Shown: piece by piece, positions 1-5,352 of the stretch | How the letters are laid out: every line of letters begins with the position of its first letter | Position numbering within the stretch: position 1 is the first letter of the stretch | From: Clostridia bacterium | Lineage (GTDB): Bacteria > Bacillota > Clostridia > Monoglobales > Firm-18 | Direction: 5' to 3' | Length of the DNA: 5,352 bases | Assembly (NCBI GenBank): GCA_017408205.1 | Contig: JAFQVC010000104.1 | Span: 1-5,352 of the forward strand | Notes under the pieces: generated by a model | Seen by the model: the letters and a program-made list of their open reading frames with translations, nothing else | Database searches by the model: none | Told to the model about the DNA's origin: nothing | Made by a program: the position numbers and the translations under genes

Positions 1-1529
1 GGAAAATACCGAGTCACAGAATTCTTGCCATAAACAGAGGGGAAGCGGAAGAATTTTTAAAAGTTTCTGTAGAAGTTGACGAGGTATCAGCCATTAAAAT
101 TCTGACAGATGCCTTTGTGACATCCGATACCTACACCTCACAACTTGTGGAGTTTTGCGCGAACGACAGTTACAAACGCCTTATTTTCCCGTCAGTTGAA
201 AGAGAAATAAGAAGCGAACTTACTTCAAATGCAAGTGAGCAGGCAATTAAAATTTTTGGCGTTAATTTAAAACCGTTACTAATGCAGCCGCCAATTAAAG
301 GCAAAGTTACATTGGGGTTAGACCCTGCATACAGAACGGGTTGCAAAATTGCTGTAGTTGATGCCCAGGGGAAAGTTTTAGACACTACTGTTATTTACCC
401 CACACCTCCCCAGAACAAAACAGAGGAGGCAAAAGAAAAATTAAAGGTACTTATTAAAAAACATAGCGTTGATGTTATTTCAATAGGTAACGGTACCGCA
501 TCAAAAGAGTCCGAAATATTTGTTGCAGATTTAATTAAAGAGCTTGACAGACCTGTTTCTTATATGATGGTAAACGAAGCAGGGGCATCAGTTTATTCTG
601 CATCAAAATTAGGCGCCTTGGAATTTCATGATTTTGATGTTTCTTTAAGAAGTGCAGTTTCCATTGCGAGACGTCTTCAGGACCCGTTGGCTGAACTTGT
701 AAAGATTGACCCTAAATCAATAGGAGTTGGTCAGTATCAGCACGATTTGCCTGAAAAACGCCTTGACGAAACTTTGTGTGGTGTTGTTGAAACTTGTGTT
801 AACTCGGTGGGTGTTGACTTAAATACTGCATCGCCGTCGCTTTTATCTTATGTTTCAGGTATTACTTCTGCGGTTTCTAAAAACATAGTTGCATACAGAG
901 AAGAAAATGGTGAATTTACTTCAAGGGCGCAACTTAAAAAGGTTCCGAAACTTGGTCCAAAGGCTTATGAGCAGTGCGCAGGTTTTTTAAGAATTCCAAA
1001 TGGGAAAAATATTCTGGATAATACCTCTGTTCACCCCGAGTCCTATGATGCGGCAAACAAGTTGCTTGAATTGTTTGGATACACAGATAAAGATGTTACA
1101 AAAAACATTCTTGACGATTTAAAGGATAAGGTACAGGAAAAGGGACTGACTAATGTTGCAGAGGCTCTTGAAATCGGCGTACCTACATTAAAAGACATTA
1201 TTGAGGAGTTATTAAAACCGGGACGTGATTTGCGTGACGAGTTACCGCCGCCCATGCTTCGTTCAGATATTTTAAGTATGGAAGATTTGAAGCCGGGTAT
1301 GGAATTGAAAGGTACTGTAAGGAATGTTGTTGACTTTGGTGCGTTTGTTGATATTGCTGTTCATCAGGACGGACTTGTTCACATTTCGCAGATTACAAAC
1401 AGATATATAAAGCATCCATCTGAAGTATTAAAAGTTGGAGATGTTGTTACTGTATGGGTACTGTCCGTTGATGTGCCTAAAAAGCGTATTTCACTTACTA
1501 TGCTTGATAAAAATAAAGACAAAGGTTAA
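1..1529 (+). CDS. tex: Tex family S1-domain RNA-binding transcription accessory protein, 5'-truncated by window edge
   Basis: The reading frame is open from base 3 (base 1-2 belong to a split codon) to TAA at 1527-1529, giving 508 visible residues. Tex proteins are usually about 720-780 residues, so roughly 210-260 N-terminal residues lie outside the window. The very first residues (IPSHRILAINRGE) are a conserved Tex stretch, so the gene does not begin at the GTG at 117. Domains in order: YqgF/RNase H-like fold starting near nt 306 with LGLDPAYRTGCK; the family hallmarks NEAGASVYSAS (about nt 573-605) and GVGQYQHD (about nt 724-747); tandem helix-hairpin-helix region about nt 800-990 (VGVDLNTAS, then FTSRAQLKKVPKLGPKAYEQ); and a C-terminal S1 RNA-binding domain about nt 1283-1500 with GTVRNVVDFGAFVDI and GLVHISQI. 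Tex is a cytoplasmic nucleic-acid-binding protein linked to transcription. Its exact job in this organism is not shown by the sequence. The gene is intact to its stop and ends inside a shared terminator hairpin. Confidence 0.97.
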   Translation, partial: KIPSHRILAINRGEAEEFLKVSVEVDEVSAIKILTDAFVTSDTYTSQLVEFCANDSYKRLIFPSVEREIRSELTSNASEQAIKIFGVNLKPLLMQPPIKGKVTLGLDPAYRTGCKIAVVDAQGKVLDTTVIYPTPPQNKTEEAKEKLKVLIKKHSVDVISIGNGTASKESEIFVADLIKELDRPVSYMMVNEAGASVYSASKLGALEFHDFDVSLRSAVSIARRLQDPLAELVKIDPKSIGVGQYQHDLPEKRLDETLCGVVETCVNSVGVDLNTASPSLLSYVSGITSAVSKNIVAYREENGEFTSRAQLKKVPKLGPKAYEQCAGFLRIPNGKNILDNTSVHPESYDAANKLLELFGYTDKDVTKNILDDLKDKVQEKGLTNVAEALEIGVPTLKDIIEELLKPGRDLRDELPPPMLRSDILSMEDLKPGMELKGTVRNVVDFGAFVDIAVHQDGLVHISQITNRYIKHPSEVLKVGDVVTVWVLSVDVPKKRISLTMLDKNKDKG

Positions 1530-1548
1530 ACCTTTGTCTTTATTTTTA
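1508..1548. terminator. Bidirectional intrinsic terminator between convergent genes
   Basis: A perfect inverted repeat centres on 1528: bases 1508-1526 pair with 1530-1548 (19 bp), leaving TAA 1527-1529 as a three-base loop. The inner stem is AGACAAAGGT/ACCTTTGTCT. The outer stem is an A-rich left arm pairing with a T-rich right arm, so either strand's transcript has a stem followed by a U-rich run (TTTATTTTTATTT on +, TTTATTTTTATC on -). The tex stop codon is the loop, and the stop codon of the leftward gene (1546-1548 complement) is at the foot of the stem. The element should therefore end transcription of both convergent genes. Confidence 0.9.
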
Positions 1549-2481
1549 TTTAATGAAGTTTTCAATGATACTACTGATTTCTTTGTCAGTTTCAGGTTCG
1601 GCAACGTCAGTTACAAGTTGCCACGACTCTTTATGACATACGGTGTCATCAGGATTTAATTTAATTAACTTACCCAATGATTCGATTTCAGTAAACAAAT
1701 TACAGGTATAAGTTTCAAAATTTACGTTGTTATCGGGATATTTATCTTCCGGTGAAAAAGGTTCAAATTTTTTTACAAACATATTTCCGTGATTAAAATA
1801 TAATACATATCCGCTTTCAACACTTACACCTAACTTGAATTTACGGTCTGTATCAGCAGTTGACTTTATTTTAATATAATCAGTTCCGAAAGTAAGTCTT
1901 TCATCATTTAAATCTGTATATGACCATACAGATAAATTCATATTATGAAGAAGACCTGTATCTCTTTTATTTACAGGGATAACTTCCAAACCGCCGACAG
2001 CCATTACAGTCAATGCCCAAGGGGCAAATTCTTTAACCTCTTTACTTATATTTGTTATATAATGCGAAACATCAATAGTGCCGTCCTGGGACATTACAAC
2101 TTTTATATTATACTGTATGCCGTTTTCGGTTTGCGGTTCCTGTTTTAATATAAAACCGTTTTCTATAATTTCATAATCAACTTTCCTGTTATCGGGATAA
2201 TAACATTCCGGATAACTTTCAGGGGCAATCCATAATCTGTGCCCTCCGTATATATGCCAACCGCCTTTGTTGTTGCCGTAGTATTCAAGCAAATCATTTG
2301 CCATTCTGTTTGATTTATCTTCTATATCTTCAAAAAATTCATTTGGTCCGTCAATTTTGCCGAATTTAATAATTCTGGGACCTATTTCCAATGTGGCAAT
2401 AAGTTCGATTTCTCCATTGGAAAGTTTTAAACAATCACCGTATTTGCCGAACCTAAACTGCTCGACTTCTACATTACCCAA
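1546..2481 (-). CDS. Galactose-mutarotase-like (DUF4380-like) protein of unknown function
   Basis: This leftward gene encodes about 311 residues and ends with TAA at 1548-1546. I chose TTG at 2481-2479 as start because an excellent Shine-Dalgarno (AAGGAGGTG, 2496-2488) lies 8 nt upstream; the GTG at 2490 is part of that site itself. The protein has no signal peptide or membrane segment and is probably cytoplasmic. The pattern matches the beta-sandwich aldose-1-epimerase/mutarotase superfamily, closest in my recollection to DUF4380: LEIGPRIIKFG (residues 31-41), GGHRLWIAPE (79-88), VSHYITNIS (138-146), PWALTVMAVGG (154-164), and a C-terminal EIESLG (265-270) followed by HKESWQL (283-289). GGHRLW is the likely sugar-binding or active-site strand by analogy with the fold. 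A true mutarotase activity is not established, and the ligand is unknown. The gene is divergent from the phosphofructokinase and convergent with tex, so it is probably monocistronic. Confidence 0.72.
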   Translation of the reverse strand: MGNVEVEQFRFGKYGDCLKLSNGEIELIATLEIGPRIIKFGKIDGPNEFFEDIEDKSNRMANDLLEYYGNNKGGWHIYGGHRLWIAPESYPECYYPDNRKVDYEIIENGFILKQEPQTENGIQYNIKVVMSQDGTIDVSHYITNISKEVKEFAPWALTVMAVGGLEVIPVNKRDTGLLHNMNLSVWSYTDLNDERLTFGTDYIKIKSTADTDRKFKLGVSVESGYVLYFNHGNMFVKKFEPFSPEDKYPDNNVNFETYTCNLFTEIESLGKLIKLNPDDTVCHKESWQLVTDVAEPETDKEISSIIENFIK

Positions 2482-2487
2482 CGGAAA

Positions 2488-2496
2488 CACCTCCTT
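2488..2496 (-). promoter_or_regulatory. Ribosome binding site that decides the TTG start of the mutarotase-like gene
   Basis: On the minus strand the sequence reads AAGGAGGTG, followed by TTTCCG and then TTG at 2481-2479. The AGGAGG core ends at 2490, 8 nt before TTG, which is optimal spacing. The in-frame GTG at 2490-2488 overlaps this core, so a ribosome bound here could not start at it. Confidence 0.8.
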
Positions 2497-2518
2497 AAAT
2501 AATTTTTCGTGCTCTTTT

Positions 2519-2545
2519 ACTATACTAATTCTTTAAAAATTCAAA
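2519..2545 (-). promoter_or_regulatory. Possible promoter of the mutarotase-like gene
   Basis: On the minus strand, TTTGAA (2545-2540) is followed after 15 nt by TATAGT (2524-2519), about 37 nt upstream of the TTG start. The hexamers are reasonable for the housekeeping sigma factor, but the spacing is shorter than the preferred 16-18. The region is so AT-rich that chance matches are likely, so this is a weak call. Confidence 0.3.
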
Positions 2546-2551
2546 TAATCC

Positions 2552-2580
2552 TTTTTTTTTTGAAAAATTTATGATATAAT
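2552..2580 (+). promoter_or_regulatory. Extended -10 promoter of the phosphofructokinase-ygiQ operon
   Basis: TGATATAAT at 2572-2580 is a perfect extended -10 element (TG, one base, then consensus TATAAT at 2575-2580). At the normal -35 distance there is only a run of ten T residues (2552-2561), a poor -35 hexamer; an extended -10 can compensate for that. Transcription would start near 2587, giving a leader of roughly 20 nt before the ATG at 2609, too short to hold a riboswitch or attenuator. Confidence 0.7.
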
Positions 2581-2596
2581 TTAATAAAAAAATATT

Positions 2597-2603
2597 AGGG
2601 GTG
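2597..2603 (+). promoter_or_regulatory. Ribosome binding site of the phosphofructokinase gene
   Basis: AGGGGTG, a one-mismatch version of the consensus purine-rich site, ends 5 nt before ATG 2609-2611. It supports this start, which also agrees with the conserved N-terminus ([17 protein letters not shown]) beginning at residue 5. Confidence 0.7.
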
Positions 2604-2608
2604 CAAAA

Positions 2609-3814
2609 ATGCTTAGAAAAAATGCAATTGTGGGCCAGTCAGGAGGTCCTACATCTGTTATTAATTCTTCCCTTGCAGGAGTTATTGACGGATGTATAAA
2701 AGCAAAAGAAATTGACAGAGTTTACGGTGCAGTTTATGGTATCGAGGGCGTTTTAAACGAAAACATCATTGATTTGACTGACAAGTTTAAAGATGAAGAT
2801 GAACTTAAACTGTTAAAAGTTACACCTGCTTCATACCTTGGCTCATGTAGGAGAAAACTAAAAGACGAATTTAAAGAGATTTTTGATGTTTTTGAAAAAT
2901 ACGACATCGGTTATTTCTTTTATATTGGCGGAAACGACTCTATGGATACAGTTATGAAGTTGTCACACTATGCACAAGACAACAACATACCTGTAAAAAT
3001 CGTAGGCGTTCCAAAAACAATTGACAACGACCTTGAAATTACAGATCACACTCCCGGTTTTGGCTCTGCTGCAAAATTTGTTGCAACAACCATTAAAGAA
3101 ATTGCACACGATGCAGATGTTTACGACAAAACCCTTGTAACTATAATTGAAACTATGGGAAGAAATGCAGGGTGGCTTACTGCGGCATCTGCTCTTGCCC
3201 GTGACGGAATAATAGATGCACCTCATCTTATATATTTACCTGAAATTGATTTTGATGTTGATAAATTTATTGACGATATAGTTAATTTAAGCAAAACAAG
3301 AAAGAACATTGTAGTTGTGGTTTCAGAGGGAATAAGCGACAAAAACGGCGAGTATATTTTAAATTTGTATAAAGACACAGGCAAGGACGCCTTCGGTCAC
3401 ACAATGCTTTCAGGTGTTTGCGGAATTCTTGCAGACATTGTAAAGAAAAGAACAGGCTTTAAAGTTAAAAACGTTGAATTTAACATAATGCAACGATGCT
3501 GTTCGCATATCGGCTCAAAAACAGACAATGACGAAGCATTTATGATTGGTGCTAAAGGTGTTGAGGCGGCATTAAGTGGTGAAACGGGTTGTATGGTTTA
3601 TTTTCAAAGAACATCAAATTCGCCTTACGCCTGTGAAGTTAAATCAATAAGCATTGACAAAACCGCAAATGCAGTTAAATTAGTACCGAAAGAATGGATA
3701 ACTAAAGAACAAAACGATGTTACAAAGGAATTTATTGAGTATGCCATGCCGTTAATTCAGGGCGAAACTGAGATTACATACGAAAACGGTGTACCCAAAT
3801 ACACAGTGAGATAA
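2609..3814 (+). CDS. pfp: 6-phosphofructokinase, probably pyrophosphate-dependent (diphosphate-fructose-6-phosphate 1-phosphotransferase)
   Basis: The 401-residue cytoplasmic enzyme phosphorylates fructose 6-phosphate to fructose 1,6-bisphosphate, probably with PPi rather than ATP, a reversible glycolytic/gluconeogenic step. Visible motifs in PFK order: the phosphate-donor loop [12 protein letters not shown] (residues 9-20); [10 protein letters not shown] (105-114), equivalent to GGDGS in ATP enzymes; PKTIDNDL (135-142) carrying the catalytic Asp (138 or 140 region, TIDND); ETMGRNAGW (181-189), the substrate-binding MGR motif; PEIDF (211-215); VSEG (238-241); and QRCCSHIGS (295-303). A Lys in PKTIDND (Gly in ATP enzymes) and an Asp at 110 (Gly in ATP enzymes) are the recognised PPi-type signature. 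The length is usual for the roughly 400-residue bacterial PPi-PFK group rather than the roughly 320-residue PfkA. It is the first gene of a pair; its stop overlaps the start of ygiQ by one base. Donor specificity is inferred from these residues and not proven; some enzymes with this signature remain ambiguous. Confidence 0.92.
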   Translation: MLRKNAIVGQSGGPTSVINSSLAGVIDGCIKAKEIDRVYGAVYGIEGVLNENIIDLTDKFKDEDELKLLKVTPASYLGSCRRKLKDEFKEIFDVFEKYDIGYFFYIGGNDSMDTVMKLSHYAQDNNIPVKIVGVPKTIDNDLEITDHTPGFGSAAKFVATTIKEIAHDADVYDKTLVTIIETMGRNAGWLTAASALARDGIIDAPHLIYLPEIDFDVDKFIDDIVNLSKTRKNIVVVVSEGISDKNGEYILNLYKDTGKDAFGHTMLSGVCGILADIVKKRTGFKVKNVEFNIMQRCCSHIGSKTDNDEAFMIGAKGVEAALSGETGCMVYFQRTSNSPYACEVKSISIDKTANAVKLVPKEWITKEQNDVTKEFIEYAMPLIQGETEITYENGVPKYTVR

Positions 3815-5352
3815 TGAATAAATTTTTACCGATTTGCAAAGAGGATTTAGAACAATTAAATATAAGCCAACTTGATTTTGTTTACGTTGTTGGTGATGCT
3901 TATGTTGACCACCCGTCCTTTGGTTGTGCCATAATTTCCAGAGTACTTGAAAATGCAGGATATACTGTTGGTATTATTGCTCAGCCAAATTGGCGTGACA
4001 CGGTTGATTTTAAAAAGTTAGGAAAACCAAGACTTGCTTTTTTGGTAAGTGCGGGAAACATAGACAGTATGGTAAACCACTATACAGTTGCAAAAAAAAT
4101 CCGTACCGATGACAGTTATTCTCCCGGGGGAAAGGCAGGATACAGACCTGACAGAGCAACTATAGTTTACTGCAACAGAATAAGAGAGGCTTACGGAGAC
4201 GTGCCGATTGTAATAGGCGGAGTAGAAGCATCTTTAAGAAGATTTGCACATTACGATTACTGGGACAACAAAGTAAGGCGTTCAATACTGTTTGACAGCA
4301 GAAGCAATCTGTTATTATACGGTATGGGTGAACACCAGATAGTGGAAGTGGCGGACAAGTTAAACAGCGGACTTAAAATAAACGAAATTACAGATGTTCT
4401 GGGTAGTGCATATATTTCAAAGGAAATCCCCGACGGTGCCACCGTTATACCTGATTTTGAAACAGTCAGAGAGAATAAAAAGGAATATGCCGTTGCCTGT
4501 AAGATGCAGTATGAACAGTCAACAGTTCTTGTGCAAAAGCATATTGACAAGTATCTTGTTGTGAATATGCCGTCACCGCCTCTTACGGAAAGTGAACTTG
4601 ACAAGGTGTATTCTTTGCCTTATACAAGAAATTATCATCCAATATACGAAAAAGACGGGGGAATTCCTGCAATTTCCGAAGTAAAGTTCAGTATTACCTC
4701 GTCACGCGGTTGCTTTGGTGCTTGTAATTTCTGTGCTATTGCATTTCATCAGGGCAGAAAGGTAACGTCCAGAAGCCACAAATCAATTTTAAGGGAAGCG
4801 GAAATGCTTACCTACGACCAGGATTTTAAAGGATATATAAACGACGTGGGAGGCCCTACCGCAAACTTCAGAAACGGACCTTGCAGTAAAGAAACACCCT
4901 GTACTAACAGGCAGTGCTTATATCCTGTGCCCTGCAAAAACTTGAAAATCGACCACAGCGATTATTTGAGCCTTATGCGGAAATTAAGAAGTATTTCTGG
5001 CATAAAAAAGGTATTTATCCGTTCGGGAATACGGTATGACTACCTTATTCACGACAAAAATGACGAGTTCTTTAAGGAACTTTGTATGCATCACGTAAGC
5101 GGACAGTTAAAGGTTGCCCCTGAACACGTATCAGACAATGTATTATCACTTATGGGCAAACCATCAAAAGACGTTTACAACAGATTTGTTGAGAAGTATA
5201 AAAGGATTAACGAAAAACTTGGTAAAAAGCAGTATATTGTACCGTATCTTATGTCGTCACACCCCGGAAGCACCATTAACGATGCAATAATACTTGCAGA
5301 ATATTTAAGGGACAACAACATTAACCCTCAGCAAGTTCAGGACTTTTATCCA
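3814..5352 (+). CDS. ygiQ: YgiQ/UPF0313-family radical SAM protein, 3'-truncated by window edge
   Basis: An open frame of 513 codons runs from ATG 3814-3816 to the last base with no stop. Family members are roughly 600-740 residues, so the C-terminus is outside. The N-terminal UPF0313 region shows [17 protein letters not shown] (about residues 21-37), then IIAQPNW and the long conserved stretch with [14 protein letters not shown] and [19 protein letters not shown]. The radical SAM core has the cluster motif [10 protein letters not shown] with Cys300, Cys304 and Cys307 (CX3CX2C) binding a 4Fe-4S cluster that cleaves S-adenosylmethionine. A second group of cysteines (357, 363, 368, 374) follows. 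Later come KVAPEHVS, the SSHPGST motif and QQVQDFYP at the edge, all typical of YgiQ. The substrate of this family is not known to me. The start overlaps the phosphofructokinase stop (TAATG), with only a weak purine stretch (AGTGAG, 3805-3810) as ribosome binding site, so translation is probably coupled to the upstream gene. No internal break is seen. Confidence 0.95.
   Translation, partial: MNKFLPICKEDLEQLNISQLDFVYVVGDAYVDHPSFGCAIISRVLENAGYTVGIIAQPNWRDTVDFKKLGKPRLAFLVSAGNIDSMVNHYTVAKKIRTDDSYSPGGKAGYRPDRATIVYCNRIREAYGDVPIVIGGVEASLRRFAHYDYWDNKVRRSILFDSRSNLLLYGMGEHQIVEVADKLNSGLKINEITDVLGSAYISKEIPDGATVIPDFETVRENKKEYAVACKMQYEQSTVLVQKHIDKYLVVNMPSPPLTESELDKVYSLPYTRNYHPIYEKDGGIPAISEVKFSITSSRGCFGACNFCAIAFHQGRKVTSRSHKSILREAEMLTYDQDFKGYINDVGGPTANFRNGPCSKETPCTNRQCLYPVPCKNLKIDHSDYLSLMRKLRSISGIKKVFIRSGIRYDYLIHDKNDEFFKELCMHHVSGQLKVAPEHVSDNVLSLMGKPSKDVYNRFVEKYKRINEKLGKKQYIVPYLMSSHPGSTINDAIILAEYLRDNNINPQQVQDFYP

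Larger units (their letters stand above)
2482..2608. other. Divergent AT-rich intergenic region
   Basis: About 127 bp separate the divergent mutarotase-like and phosphofructokinase starts. It contains the two ribosome binding sites, the strong rightward extended -10 promoter, a weak leftward promoter candidate, and a ten-T run at 2552-2561. I see no clear palindromic operator, conserved riboswitch fold or small ORF in it. Confidence 0.7.

Noticed and set aside
117..1529. A tex gene starting at GTG 117
   Set aside because: The frame is open back to the window edge and the residues before 117 match conserved Tex sequence, so the GTG is an internal valine codon.
1945..2148. A small rightward open frame inside the mutarotase-like gene
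   Set aside because: No ribosome binding site, no recognisable motif, and it is antisense to a conserved protein segment.
2560..2580. TTGAAA at 2560-2565 as the -35 box of the rightward promoter
   Set aside because: It is only 9 nt from the TATAAT at 2575-2580, far too close for a -35/-10 pair; the extended -10 explains the promoter better.
2482..2608. A riboswitch or T-box leader ahead of the phosphofructokinase
   Set aside because: The predicted leader is about 20 nt, and no stem-loop or conserved core is visible in this AT-rich stretch.
2963..3226. An 87-codon cysteine-rich leftward open frame
   Set aside because: It is antisense to the conserved core of the phosphofructokinase, including PKTIDND; its Cys/Tyr richness is a by-product of reverse-reading ACA/GCA-rich codons.
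4257..4604. A 115-codon leftward open frame with several cysteines and serines
   Set aside because: It lies wholly antisense to ygiQ, has low-complexity composition, and matches no family I recognise; the plus-strand frame is clearly the coding one.
1..5352. A new defence, mobile or biosynthetic system
   Set aside because: All four genes belong to known families with normal chromosomal layout; there are no repeats, integrase, transposase or toxin-antitoxin signatures.

Overview
The window is an ordinary-looking stretch of chromosome from an AT-rich, low-GC Gram-positive bacterium, most likely a member of the Clostridia. Supporting this are the strong AGGAGG-type ribosome binding sites, codon choice biased to A/T with AGA for arginine, an intrinsic terminator with T-rich flanks, and a pyrophosphate-type phosphofructokinase of the kind common in anaerobic Firmicutes. 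No mobile element, CRISPR array, rRNA or tRNA gene is visible.

Layout: (1) From the left edge to 1529 (+) lies the 3' part of tex, the S1-domain RNA-binding transcription accessory protein; its N-terminal portion is outside the window. (2) Convergent to it, from 2481 down to 1546 (-), is a protein of about 311 residues with a galactose-mutarotase-like (DUF4380-like) sequence and no defined activity. The two genes end 16 nt apart and share one palindromic terminator that overlaps the coding ends of both. (3) An AT-rich divergent intergenic region of about 120 bp (2482-2608) carries an extended -10 promoter for the rightward genes. (4) From 2609 to 3814 (+) is a 401-residue phosphofructokinase with the PPi-type signature. 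(5) Starting on the last base of its stop codon (TAATG) is a YgiQ/UPF0313-family radical SAM protein, which is open to the right edge (3814-5352) and therefore lacks its C-terminus here.

The phosphofructokinase and ygiQ form a translationally coupled pair. The phosphofructokinase belongs to central glycolysis. The mutarotase-like protein probably also handles a carbohydrate ligand, but no pathway can be assigned to it. Tex and YgiQ are widely distributed genes without an obvious link to sugar metabolism. I do not see a new multi-gene system. The points of most interest are local: the terminator built into two coding ends, the start-codon correction for the mutarotase-like gene, the variant Mg-site motif in the phosphofructokinase, and a second cysteine cluster in YgiQ.
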